Shown here piece after piece: positions 19,727 to 27,326 of a stretch of DNA of 27,697 nt. Source of the DNA: a virus; the IMG/VR virus record IMGVR_UViG_3300008516_000118, positions 1-27,697 of that record; one strand, 5' to 3'. How positions within the stretch are numbered: the stretch's first letter is position 1; each line of letters starts with the position of its first letter. The position numbers and the translations under genes are program-made. The notes under the pieces are model-generated. The model was not told where the DNA came from. It made no database searches and saw nothing but the letters and a program-made list of their open reading frames with translations.

Positions 19727-21116
19727 GACCAAGACAGCCGCTAAACCAGCTTTGATTTTAAGACGCAAACTTGCGTTAAAAGTTGGTGTACACAACGGCA
19801 TCAATTATTCAGAGGATGAAGTACGCAAGCTTTATCTTCGGTACCAGCAACTCGAGTCCAAGCCTTTTGAGCAACTCTCAATGGAGGAAGTACACGCCTT
19901 CGATTTATTCAAAGGTGGAGATGAGGACCACAAAGACTCAACTGGGACTTGGGTCGGAAGCGTCAAAGATGTGTACTGGGATGATACGTCAAAAGGATTT
20001 GGATTTGACAAGTGGAATATCGTAGATGAAGATTTTGCGAGAAAGATTGAATTTCAAAAGTCACGCGGTAAAGCTTCGTTTGGAGTTTCTCCGCGTTTGA
20101 ATGTGTTGCGCAAAGGAACAGATGCAACGGATATACTTCCGAAGAATATTGGCATCGTCTTGAATCCAGCAGGAGGCGAGGATTTGATGCTGAGCAGAGA
20201 TTCGGACAATGCTGATTATGAATTAAGGGAAGATATAATTCAAGAGTTGACACTGTCAGAACAAGAGTCCATTCAAAGAGGAGGAGAATTGAACATGGAC
20301 GAGAAGCAGATTGCGGAAGCTCTCGGTAAAGTTGGCGAAGCGATTGAAGGAATCAATACTAGGCTTGATAAAGTTGAGAATGCAAAGAGAGAAGCAGAAT
20401 TAAAAGCTAAAGAAGATGAAATGAAACTCAAATGCGAGGCTCTTGAAGCCGAAAAAGTAAAGCTTGAAACTGAGCTGGCCAAGAAGAAAGAGGAAGAGGA
20501 AAAGATGCAGGCCGGCAAAGGTAAAGGCAAGGACAAAGAAGATGAAGAAAAAATGAGTGATGAAGAAAAAGCAGCACTCGCCAAGAAGAAAGAGGAAGAG
20601 GAAAAGATGCAGGCAGGTCCAGGCAAAGACAAGAAGTACAAGTATTACGGTGCCGCGTCTGCCAGGGATTCTCTCCTGAAGAAATTCGCTGTCACTCCGG
20701 ACCTTCGTCTCATGGACGAGCAGTCCATCAATCGCGTTGCCGAGGACATCGTAAACGCGGCTAAAATTTTCGATGCAACTTTCACGCTTGAGAAAGCACA
20801 GAAAGGCATCGAGGAACTTCAGGCAATTCTTTTGAATCTGCCTTCAAACGCGCAGGAAGAGAAAGCACTCATGGAGCACGTAGAGGAAACTCTTTCGAGC
20901 GTAAGCCAGCAGATTGTAGGCAAACTTGATGATAAATTGAATTCGGGTTCAAGTCAGGGCAGAAGAAAAGGTCTCGTCCTTGGTGATGAAGAGGGAAGAG
21001 CAGACGAAACTCTTTCTGGAAAAGGAAATTCCGGCAATCAGAATCAGCCGGTCACCAAGCAGGATGTATTGAATGACATTTCTTCGAGCCTTTGCAAAGG
21101 ACTCGGAATCAAGTAG
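19725..21116 (+). CDS. Prohead protease - scaffold fusion, 463 aa
   Basis: GTG 19725 is chosen because AAGGAGG (19712-19718) sits six bases before it. The in-frame TTG 19707 lies upstream of that site. The first about 170 residues are a protease-like domain resembling XkdF-type phage serine proteases: DEDHKDSTGTWVGSVKDVYW supplies a candidate catalytic His and GKASFGVSPRL a candidate Ser. From about residue 190 the protein becomes a long Lys/Glu coiled coil (NAKREAELKAKEDEMKLKCE) with a repeated KKKEEEEKMQAG unit, then a C-terminal helical part, typical of scaffolding proteins. Protease and scaffold in one frame just before the major capsid gene is a common head layout. A strong internal ribosome site allows a separate scaffold product from 20295. 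Confidence 0.75.
   Translation: MTKTAAKPALILRRKLALKVGVHNGINYSEDEVRKLYLRYQQLESKPFEQLSMEEVHAFDLFKGGDEDHKDSTGTWVGSVKDVYWDDTSKGFGFDKWNIVDEDFARKIEFQKSRGKASFGVSPRLNVLRKGTDATDILPKNIGIVLNPAGGEDLMLSRDSDNADYELREDIIQELTLSEQESIQRGGELNMDEKQIAEALGKVGEAIEGINTRLDKVENAKREAELKAKEDEMKLKCEALEAEKVKLETELAKKKEEEEKMQAGKGKGKDKEDEEKMSDEEKAALAKKKEEEEKMQAGPGKDKKYKYYGAASARDSLLKKFAVTPDLRLMDEQSINRVAEDIVNAAKIFDATFTLEKAQKGIEELQAILLNLPSNAQEEKALMEHVEETLSSVSQQIVGKLDDKLNSGSSQGRRKGLVLGDEEGRADETLSGKGNSGNQNQPVTKQDVLNDISSSLCKGLGIK
20277..20297 (+). promoter_or_regulatory. Internal ribosome site and ATG for a nested scaffold protein
   Basis: AGAGGAGGAGAA (20277-20288) precedes an in-frame ATG at 20295-20297 inside the protease-scaffold gene. 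Translation from here would give a 273-aa protein (start MDEKQIAEALGKVGEAIEGI) containing only the coiled-coil scaffold part. Nested scaffold starts of this sort are known from lambda C/Nu3. Confidence 0.6.
20478..20614 (+). repeat. Two copies of a 35-bp direct repeat in the scaffold region
   Basis: The 35 bases at 20478-20512 recur identically at 20580-20614, period 102 bases. Both encode AKKKEEEEKMQAG. The repeat lengthens the coiled coil and is a likely site of length variation by recombination. Confidence 0.75.
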
Positions 21117-21161
21117 GATTAAGGATATTAAGTTTCCAACTTTCAAGAAGGAGAATCAACA

Positions 21162-22496
21162 GTGAACTCGATGTGGGATTTGATTCAACAGCGGGCTTCG
21201 GCAGAACTTCGCGGAGTTCGGCAGGAGCTTTCACTGGCTCTTGATACGACTACTGGTGGAGCACTTTCGCCAGAGTCTCTTGAGCCAAAGATTGTTGAGT
21301 TAGTCCGCAAGCTATCTCCGCTGGTAGCTGGACTGACAGTTATTCAGGCAGACGGAAAGACTCATGAGTACAATGAGAGAAGCGCACTTCCGTCCGCTGC
21401 ATTCGAAGGCGAGAAAGCTGTAACTGGAACTTCGCAGTCTACTTATACACGTAGGCCAACTCCTCTGAAGATAATCAGAGCAAGGGGTGGAGTCACAGGA
21501 TTCCAGCAGGCAGCGTCAAGGAAGTTCGTAAATTCTTATGTTAAAGAAATCGCTGGAGCCGCTCAGGCAATGGCGTGGGGAATGGAATTTGGCGTAATGT
21601 GGGGCAACGCAACTTCGGACCAGTATCAGTACGATGGCCTCGACACGAAGATTATTACAAATAGACTTGAGAGAAATGCAGTTGTTACTCTCAGGCATCT
21701 TGATGAAGTCATTGATGCGATAATTGGAGTGGGTGCTCTCGACCCATCAAATATGGCGTTCTATCTGAGTCCTCAGATGCACTCGAAAATTTCCTCGCTT
21801 GCTACTGAAGTGAGAAAAAATCTGCCAAGAATCAAGTACCCTGGCGGTCTGGAAATGGAGTCCTATCGAGAGATAGCACTCGTTGATTCTTCATTCTGCA
21901 AGCCCACCTCCCAGATGGGTGTAGTCACTGCTGCGGACGATGCCACGGTGGGTGGCTTAATTGCTGCTACTCAGTATCGTTACAAAGTTGCTGCCGTTAC
22001 TCGCTTCGGTGAACAGTGGGCAGGTGCAGAAGTAACGCACACCACAGGAGGCGGCATCACTTCAATCAAGCTTTCATTTACAGCTGTAGCCGATGCACAG
22101 TTGTACAAAGTGTACAGGACAATCGGAGGTGGCGGAGTAGGAACGGAAGTTCTTGCTGGAATATATGCTGCAAAGACGTACGATGGTGATGGAACTATCA
22201 CAGGTTACGTCGCCAGCATAATCGACATTGTTGCGGATGCTGCTCTGGGAACAGACACTCCGCTGGATTATACAAATCGTGAAGAGACAGTTTTCCTCGT
22301 GAATCGTGACCCTGAAATCTCGACAGAGATTGCGGGACTTATGAATGAGCAAGGAGAGAAAGTACAGAATCTGATTCAGATGCTTCCTCTTGCCAGGGTT
22401 AAGGACCAGGAAGAATTCTTGCTCCTGAGCTATCAGGCACTTATTTATAAGGGCGATATATTCAATGGTTTGCTGAGGCGCCTACGCACAGCGTAA
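21162..22496 (+). CDS. Major capsid protein, HK97-like, with Ig/FN3-like insertion, 444 aa
   Basis: GTG 21162 follows AAGGAGAA at 21147-21154. Position after the scaffold and before the connector genes, length, and the pattern of an N-terminal helix, ESLEPKIVELVRKLSPLVAG, a strand-rich P-domain-like part (TPLKIIRARGGVTGFQQAAS) and an A-domain part (NMAFYLSPQMHSKISSL) fit the HK97-fold capsid. Residues about 252-370 look like an inserted beta domain: TQYRYKVAAVTRFGEQWAGA, then SIKLSFTAVADAQLYKVYRT, a typical FN3-like strand arrangement, after which the core resumes with REETVFLVNRDPEIS. Such domains on capsids can be surface-exposed and bind carbohydrates or cells. Base composition is more GC-rich than the flanking genes, fitting high expression. 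Confidence 0.82.
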   Translation: MNSMWDLIQQRASAELRGVRQELSLALDTTTGGALSPESLEPKIVELVRKLSPLVAGLTVIQADGKTHEYNERSALPSAAFEGEKAVTGTSQSTYTRRPTPLKIIRARGGVTGFQQAASRKFVNSYVKEIAGAAQAMAWGMEFGVMWGNATSDQYQYDGLDTKIITNRLERNAVVTLRHLDEVIDAIIGVGALDPSNMAFYLSPQMHSKISSLATEVRKNLPRIKYPGGLEMESYREIALVDSSFCKPTSQMGVVTAADDATVGGLIAATQYRYKVAAVTRFGEQWAGAEVTHTTGGGITSIKLSFTAVADAQLYKVYRTIGGGGVGTEVLAGIYAAKTYDGDGTITGYVASIIDIVADAALGTDTPLDYTNREETVFLVNRDPEISTEIAGLMNEQGEKVQNLIQMLPLARVKDQEEFLLLSYQALIYKGDIFNGLLRRLRTA

Positions 22497-22542
22497 TTTG
22501 TTCTTTGAAATTTTTGAAAACTTCAAATTGAAGGAGAAACCT

Positions 22543-22854
22543 ATGGCTCTCTTTTTTGTGAAGGACATCAGGGCTGGTTCTGTCTTTGGGTATGTGATTA
22601 AAAATTACATAGTTGAAGTCAAAGACGAAGAGCACTTGAAAGCACTTAGGAAAGAGCCGGACAGGTTTCAAGAAGTAGTAGACAAAAAGGAGGCGGCTAA
22701 AATGGCCGCCTCCTTATCTACTTCTGAAGCTGATATAGAGCCGGCAGAAGAAACTGAAGAACTTAAAGATGAAGATAAAGAGAAAGATGAGGAAGAGGAA
22801 GCAACCAAGAAAATTGCTGCTTCAAAGAAGCAAAAGAAGATTAAGAAAAGGTAG
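22543..22854 (+). CDS. Small hypothetical head protein, 103 aa
   Basis: ATG 22543 follows AAGGAGAAA at 22531-22539. A TTG at 22498 is in frame but lacks a site. Residues 1-45 form a compact part (FVKDIRAGSVFGYVIKNYIV, then LKALRKEPDRFQEV) similar in style to small phage head-completion proteins. The rest is a low-complexity acidic then basic tail (Glu/Asp-rich, ending KKQKKIKKR). The coding sequence contains a strong hairpin and an internal ribosome site with ATG 22702. A head decoration or completion role is a guess from position. Confidence 0.6.
   Translation: MALFFVKDIRAGSVFGYVIKNYIVEVKDEEHLKALRKEPDRFQEVVDKKEAAKMAASLSTSEADIEPAEETEELKDEDKEKDEEEEATKKIAASKKQKKIKKR
22687..22715 (+). repeat. 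Strong 11-bp hairpin with embedded ribosome site inside a coding region
   Basis: AAGGAGGCGGC (22687-22697) pairs perfectly with GCCGCCTCCTT (22705-22715) around a seven-base loop. The left arm contains AAGGAGG, a full Shine-Dalgarno sequence, and ATG 22702 lies in the loop in frame with the gene. Translation from this ATG would give a 50-aa tail-only protein. The hairpin would hide the site, so the internal start may be regulated or silenced. Confidence 0.6.
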
Positions 22855-22878
22855 CTTTAATACAAGTGAGCTGGCATC

Positions 22879-23529
22879 ATGCTAATATGGATAAGTCACG
22901 ACTTGTTAGTAGAAGAACTCGAGGATTTGGGTTTAGATACTACTGCATGGACAGATAACAATTATGCCAAGCTCGATGCTGAAATCCTCAAACAACAAAG
23001 AGTATTTGAGCGACTTACAAGAAGGAAGTTTGAGCAAGCCACAATAGTGGAAAAGCTGAACGGGACTGGGAAAGAATCTATAGTTCTTAGATACTTTCCC
23101 ATTATCTCTATAAGCTCTATTATTATTGAAGATGTTCCTGGCTACCCATATCTGTTGACACTAAGCGAATTTAGAGTAGATAAAGAAACTGGAATTGTAG
23201 TTCTTGTATCCACATATCCAAAGTTGACATCTTACTTTATCAAAGGAAAGCAGAATGTAACTGCTACATATGTTTATGGATATGCAACAGGAACGATTCC
23301 AGAAGATATTCAGGACACAATTCTTTACATGACCCTTATTGGAGTTATCATGCGGACTCCAGGAGATTGGGAAAAGCTTGGATTAAAAAGCATCCGCATA
23401 GCTCAGTATGCTGAGTCATTCGGTAGTAGCAAAAGTAAGTCAGGTGGAATTTATGCTCCACAAAAAGATTACTGGGCAGATACAATTAAGTCAACAATTG
23501 CAAGATACAAAAGAATGCCGGTGCTCTAA
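22879..23529 (+). CDS. Head-tail connector protein (gp6/SPP1 gp15-like), 216 aa
   Basis: The N-terminal helices (LLVEELEDLGLDTTAWTDNN, then QQRVFERLTRRKFEQ) followed by a strand region and a C-terminal helical part fit the adaptor family that forms a ring beneath the portal. Position directly after the capsid genes and before head closure supports this. No strong ribosome site is seen before ATG 22879. An adaptor closes the portal channel and provides the docking surface for the stopper. Confidence 0.7.
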   Translation: MLIWISHDLLVEELEDLGLDTTAWTDNNYAKLDAEILKQQRVFERLTRRKFEQATIVEKLNGTGKESIVLRYFPIISISSIIIEDVPGYPYLLTLSEFRVDKETGIVVLVSTYPKLTSYFIKGKQNVTATYVYGYATGTIPEDIQDTILYMTLIGVIMRTPGDWEKLGLKSIRIAQYAESFGSSKSKSGGIYAPQKDYWADTIKSTIARYKRMPVL

Positions 23530-23531
23530 AT

Positions 23532-23882
23532 ATGGCCTGGGAAATTCCATTAAGGTTGCTGCCATTAAGAGCCGCAGTCAAGCGATTCAATAACGCGACT
23601 GGGGAATACGATAATACTGTTTATACAAGTCTGCCTTGCAGAATAGGACTTCACAGAGACAATTATCATACAGACCAAGCGCACATTTCTTCTGAAGCTG
23701 AATATACAATTCTTATTTTCAATTATCTATTCAAGGCGGCAGTTGTAGACTTGAGATTTGAGGACCAGATTCATATAGGTACACACGTATATAGAGTGCT
23801 CAAAGTTTCAAACGCTGAATCTGCTAACCATCATTTTGAGTGCACGGTTGAGCAGACAAAGACTCCAAAGACGCAGGCTTAA
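23532..23882 (+). CDS. Head closure / stopper protein (SPP1 gp16-like), 116 aa
   Basis: Small beta-rich protein with the pattern seen in stoppers: an N-terminal helix-free strand (PLRAAVKRFNNATGEYDNTV), several strands (EYTILIFNYLF), then LRFEDQIHIGTHVYRVLKVS typical of these proteins' barrel. It begins two bases after the connector and overlaps no other gene. It would seal the portal channel after packaging and receive the tail. Confidence 0.65.
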   Translation: MAWEIPLRLLPLRAAVKRFNNATGEYDNTVYTSLPCRIGLHRDNYHTDQAHISSEAEYTILIFNYLFKAAVVDLRFEDQIHIGTHVYRVLKVSNAESANHHFECTVEQTKTPKTQA

Positions 23883-23884
23883 TT

Positions 23885-24403
23885 ATGCAAATGACAATAA
23901 CAATTCCAACAAGAGCTTTGAGAAACATTCAAAGACGTTTTGGTTCTGTTGCCAATCTGCGTTGGTTAAAAAGGCCAATACGTGATTCGTATTATTTTAT
24001 GCTGCATTCAGTAGAAAAGAACTTCAGAAGCGAAGGACGTCCTCACAGATGGCGTGAGTGGAGTCCAGCCTATAAAGAAAGAGTTAGAGACAAGATAGGA
24101 CCGCCACACCAAATATTACAGCTTTCAGGAAAGATAGATGCAAAGAACGCAGGAGGAACAAGCGAGAGAAGAACATTTGCGTTAAAGCTCAAGCGTTCAG
24201 TTCAAGTTGGAAAAGTAGTTAGAAGAGGATGGATAATTGGTACAAACGTAGTGTATGCAAGACTTCAACAGAAAGGTGGTACAGTTGGCAAGTATGGACA
24301 GGCTCAAGTTCCAGCCAGACCTTTCTTGGTATTTCAACCTCAGGATATTGTAATTATTCGCGCTATGTTTCAAGCGCATATTCAAAAGATGCTTTTGATT
24401 TAA
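23885..24403 (+). CDS. Virion morphogenesis protein, Mu gpG-like (tail completion), 172 aa
   Basis: Basic protein with the phage virion morphogenesis pattern: helical start with FRSEGRPHRWREWSPAYKER, then ILQLSGKI, the common Leu-x-x-[ST]-G-x-[IL] element, then VRRGWIIGTNVVYARLQQKG and VPARPFLVF near the end (the V/I-P-A-R-P-F-L motif). These proteins help join tail to head. Position between stopper and tail terminator agrees. ATG 23885 lies close to the previous stop, so translation is probably coupled. Confidence 0.78.
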   Translation: MQMTITIPTRALRNIQRRFGSVANLRWLKRPIRDSYYFMLHSVEKNFRSEGRPHRWREWSPAYKERVRDKIGPPHQILQLSGKIDAKNAGGTSERRTFALKLKRSVQVGKVVRRGWIIGTNVVYARLQQKGGTVGKYGQAQVPARPFLVFQPQDIVIIRAMFQAHIQKMLLI

Positions 24404-24413
24404 GGATGTTCTA

Positions 24414-24923
24414 ATGGCAGTACAGAAATATGATTATGAAGAAATGATAGATGCTCTCAAGCAATTGCTTGAGGCAAATCTTCCTGCTGCTATTGTAGAG
24501 ATAAATACGGCTAAGGGCAATTATCCAATGAACAATCCTTTAGCTTATCATTTTGGTTTTCGTCACGTAGATACTCAGAAAGACATTGGCAATGCTGTAG
24601 TAGTATTAAACGCTAACAACGTCGAAGGAATGGAATTCAATCCTGGAGTAACTGAAGAGGATTTCAGTATAGATGTGTATGTTGTTTACTGGGATAGAAA
24701 AGCAGAAATAGTAGAACGTAAAGTTCTTCGATATACAAAAGCAATAAGAAAAGTTCTTGATGCTCAATCAATCTTTAAGGAAGTAACGCCAAGGCCATCT
24801 AATGTAGGAGATTCTGTTGTCTCCATGCTTAATTGGGACCCAACGGATTTTGAAGGAGAAGTTTATTTTAAGTCAGGTTTCGTTAGAGTAAAAATTCGTG
24901 ACATCTACACTTACGAGGATTAG
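24414..24923 (+). CDS. Tail terminator protein (SPP1 gp17-like), 169 aa
   Basis: The order helix (YEEMIDALKQLLEANLPAAI), central beta sheet (IDVYVVYWDRKA), helix (LRYTKAIRKVLDAQSIF) and a last pair of strands (YFKSGFVRVKIRDIYTYED) matches tail terminators, which cap the tail tube and join it to the neck. ATG 24414 follows AAGGATG. The two genes around it fit the neck-to-tail order. Confidence 0.68.
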   Translation: MAVQKYDYEEMIDALKQLLEANLPAAIVEINTAKGNYPMNNPLAYHFGFRHVDTQKDIGNAVVVLNANNVEGMEFNPGVTEEDFSIDVYVVYWDRKAEIVERKVLRYTKAIRKVLDAQSIFKEVTPRPSNVGDSVVSMLNWDPTDFEGEVYFKSGFVRVKIRDIYTYED

Positions 24924-24931
24924 GAGGAAAA

Positions 24932-25201
24932 GTGGGTAAGATAATTTTTAAAGGTTGTGTTGGTTCCAAAGCTGTTATTGGTGGAACTGTATTGCAACCA
25001 GGAGAAGAAATGAATTTGCCAATTGCAGCTATTCCTGAAGGCTGTATCAATTCGAAGGACTATGAGGTCTTTGATGATGCTGGTGAACCAGTAAAATGGA
25101 AATCAAAATTAAGTAAACCAAAAGTAGGTGAAGCCAGAATCGGAAGTAAAGAGAAAGGCAAAGAAGAGAACAAGAAAGAGAAGAAAGCTAAGGAAGATTA
25201 G
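24932..25201 (+). CDS. Small hypothetical protein, 89 aa
   Basis: GTG 24932 follows AGGAGGAAA at 24922-24930. Residues 1-60 are strand-rich with GSKAVIGGTVLQPGEEMNLP, a small beta barrel-like pattern. The tail is a charged low-complexity Lys/Glu run. Possibly a minor tail or head-tail protein by position; no family recognised. Confidence 0.6.
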   Translation: MGKIIFKGCVGSKAVIGGTVLQPGEEMNLPIAAIPEGCINSKDYEVFDDAGEPVKWKSKLSKPKVGEARIGSKEKGKEENKKEKKAKED

Positions 25202-25230
25202 GTTAAGAAAGATTGACAGGAGGACAAGGC

Positions 25231-25962
25231 ATGACGATTCTTAAAGCAGACTTCCTGAAGATAGCGGATTCGATGGCCGCTCAATCTCAGGAGCTTGCGA
25301 AAGAGATGGGTACTGGAGTAGAAGCGGGCACGGCTTCACTCGGTGCACAAAATAACATTGGTATAATTATGAGTCCTCTCGCAGAGGATGTTGTTGAAGA
25401 TTTACTGGAAGCATTTCGCGACCAGCTCGGAAAAATGACTACGTATCCGAATGCTTATTCAGAACATGAAGTAGGAATGAAGGCACTTAATCGTCACACT
25501 GGGGGCATCAATACTTATTTGACAGCACAGGCTGCGCGAGTAGCTCCTGAGTTCAAATGGGCAATTGAAATGCTGGCAATAGAATCTTTAGACCCTGCAA
25601 ATACTTTCTCGCCTGTTGTAGACCCAATGGATACAGTTGAGATAACTGGTCTTGACGCTGCAACTTGGGTTGATATTACAGATATTGACTCAGATAATTA
25701 TTATCAATCGCCTCTTGAATTAGTAAAGACTACTGCGGCTGGAGCAGCGGACCCAATAAACTTTACAATTCGATATACATTTTTTGATGGAACTACCTCT
25801 GACCAAATTACTACAGTTGATGCAAGTGATGCGATTGACACTGTAGATTTGCTTCCTCAGGAAGCTATCGCTGTCACTTTAGTTTCTGTAACTTGTGGAG
25901 CTGGGTCTGCTGGCCAAGCATGGAAAGTTCGTTCAAAACTTGAAAGAGTTGTTGTTCTTTAA
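25231..25962 (+). CDS. Probable structural protein, 243 aa
   Basis: ATG 25231 follows AGGAGG at 25218-25223. TTG 25213 is in frame but lies before that site. The N-terminal half is helical with Ala/Glu-rich segments, and the C-terminal half is beta-rich and Thr/Asp-rich (AATWVDITDIDSDNYY; INFTIRYTFFDGTTSDQITT), the look of an Ig-like or tube-type domain. Position between tail terminator and tail tube suggests a second tail or decoration protein. I cannot assign a specific family. Confidence 0.6.
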   Translation: MTILKADFLKIADSMAAQSQELAKEMGTGVEAGTASLGAQNNIGIIMSPLAEDVVEDLLEAFRDQLGKMTTYPNAYSEHEVGMKALNRHTGGINTYLTAQAARVAPEFKWAIEMLAIESLDPANTFSPVVDPMDTVEITGLDAATWVDITDIDSDNYYQSPLELVKTTAAGAADPINFTIRYTFFDGTTSDQITTVDASDAIDTVDLLPQEAIAVTLVSVTCGAGSAGQAWKVRSKLERVVVL

Positions 25963-25988
25963 TCAAACAACTAAGAGGAGAAAGTCGT

Positions 25989-26498
25989 ATGAAAGAGTGC
26001 AAGAATATCCTTCATGGCATCGCGTCGGTATTCCTTGACGGAGCCGATATAGGATATACCGAAGGCGGTGTTGAAGTTGAAAAAGGAATGGACACATTTG
26101 ATAAGCTTGTGGACCAGGAGCTTGATGCTTGCGATATAGCAGTCACACAGTACACGATGATTGTGCGCACATCATTAGCTGAGACCACGCTTGAGAATAT
26201 TAAGAGAGCTTGGAATGAAGCTGCTGTAATTACTACAACTCCAGGCCCGCCAAAGTATAGAACATTGACGTTTGGAATTCAGCAAGAAATTCCTGAGCAT
26301 ACATTGAAGTTTGTAGGATATTCTCCTGAGAAACTTAATCGTGAATATAATTTCAGAAGAGCAAAGCAAATTTCATCTTCGGCTCACACACTTCAGAAAG
26401 GTGACAAGGTTGTAGTGCCGGTAGAATTTCGCTGCTTGCCAGATTTTACCAAGCCCCGTGAAGAGCAGTATGGCTGGGTTGACGATTTTGAAAGCTAA
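25989..26498 (+). CDS. Tail tube (major tail) protein, 169 aa
   Basis: ATG 25989 follows AAGAGGAGAAAG at 25971-25982. The start ILHGIASVFLDGADIGYTEG followed by VEVEKGMDTFDK is typical of tube proteins (a beta strand, the DG-turn, the IGYTEGGVEVE strand). The rest alternates strands and one helix, ending with VVPVEFRCLPDFTK. Length suits a single-ring tube subunit. Neighbours are the tail assembly chaperones, as expected. No sheath gene is seen here, arguing for a non-contractile tail. Confidence 0.75.
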   Translation: MKECKNILHGIASVFLDGADIGYTEGGVEVEKGMDTFDKLVDQELDACDIAVTQYTMIVRTSLAETTLENIKRAWNEAAVITTTPGPPKYRTLTFGIQQEIPEHTLKFVGYSPEKLNREYNFRRAKQISSSAHTLQKGDKVVVPVEFRCLPDFTKPREEQYGWVDDFES

Positions 26499-26526
26499 AT
26501 AGCTGACTTGCTTTAGGAGGTAAGAG

Positions 26527-27051
26527 ATGTCAGTAGAGGGTGTAGGTACCGATAAAGAAGTTAATGCTGATAAAGCGGAAGAAATAAAAGAAAAGGTATT
26601 GGAAGTCAAAGACGCTTTTTCAGACATTGAAGTTCTTGCAGGACCTTGTAGGGAATACACCATCGGTGATAAGAAGTTTTCACAGAAGCCTCTCGTTATG
26701 CGTGATTTCGGGAGGCTGTTTGAACATCTTATCGAGATGCTAAGCATAGCTGTAGCAGTGAATCCTGATTTATTAAAGTCAGGAAAATTTGAAGTTGATA
26801 CGGATAATCTTTCGCCAGCCTTTTTAATTGGAATGGCTCAAGGCAGTAAAGAAATGATGGAGAAAGTATATGACATCATTACTTTGTTGCTAAATGCTGA
26901 TAGAGATTTCCTGCTTGATAATCTGAACATTTCTCAATTCACTCGAATTTTGGCTGATGTAATAGAGCTTAATGACTTAAGGGAAATTATCGCAAATTTT
27001 TCAAGGATGGGACGTCAGGTACGGGAATATCTTCAGAAGAGCAAGACATAA
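26527..27051 (+). CDS. Tail assembly chaperone, upstream frame product, 174 aa
   Basis: ATG 26527 follows TTAGGAGGTAAG at 26513-26524. The protein is helical (FGRLFEHLIEMLSIAVAVNP; QFTRILADVIELNDLREII), typical of gpG-type chaperones that coat the tape measure during tail assembly. The end of the gene carries a slippery site from which a longer product in the -1 frame can be made. Confidence 0.78.
   Translation: MSVEGVGTDKEVNADKAEEIKEKVLEVKDAFSDIEVLAGPCREYTIGDKKFSQKPLVMRDFGRLFEHLIEMLSIAVAVNPDLLKSGKFEVDTDNLSPAFLIGMAQGSKEMMEKVYDIITLLLNADRDFLLDNLNISQFTRILADVIELNDLREIIANFSRMGRQVREYLQKSKT
26994..27000 (+). promoter_or_regulatory. Slippery heptamer for -1 programmed frameshift
   Basis: A-AAT-TTT in the reading frame of the chaperone (codons AAT 26995-26997, TTT 26998-27000) fits the X-XXY-YYZ rule. 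The -1 frame is open from 26973, after a TAA at 26970, to 27326, so the overlap with the upstream frame is limited to 26973-27051, and the heptamer lies within it. Confidence 0.7.
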
Positions 27052-27326
27052 CTTGGGGTTCCATTTTTGAATTTTTTGCAGCGTGCTATACGTGGAAAAA
27101 AGAATATATCCTCGATAGCATGACGTTCCCACAAGTGAAGCTTTACTTAAATCGCAATCTTGCAAGGCGAGAAATGGAAGCCAAAGAAATAGAAAAAATT
27201 ACAAATGTGACTGGAGCAATGTTTGATAGCAATAGAAGTAAGGAAGTTACTCCAATGACTAATGCTGATTTGCCTTCTTTTGGTCTTGGACTTAGGAAGA
27301 AAAAGAAAGAATCAGAGGCAGAATAA
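27000..27326 (+). CDS. Tail assembly chaperone, -1 frame extension (made by frameshift)
   Basis: After slippage the frame reads on as FKDGTSGTGISSEEQDITWG, then IFEFFAACYTWKKEYILDSM and TFPQVKLYLNRNLARREMEA. The W-x-x-I-F-E-F-F and Y-I-L-D-S-M-T parts resemble the T extension of siphophage chaperones. The internal ATG 27120 is not needed as a start. The full fused protein (26527 to 27000, then 27000 to 27326) would be about 266 residues. It is made as a minor product and sits beside the tape measure gene, its partner. Confidence 0.72.
   Translation, partial: FKDGTSGTGISSEEQDITWGSIFEFFAACYTWKKEYILDSMTFPQVKLYLNRNLARREMEAKEIEKITNVTGAMFDSNRSKEVTPMTNADLPSFGLGLRKKKKESEAE

Noticed and set aside
20478-20614. 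CRISPR-like or phage-origin repeat
   Set aside because: Only two copies, in frame, encoding the same coiled-coil segment. It is a protein-coding duplication.
27120-27326. Independent 68-aa gene starting at ATG 27120
   Set aside because: The same frame is coding-like for about 120 bases upstream of that ATG and no ribosome site precedes it. A frameshift extension explains it better.
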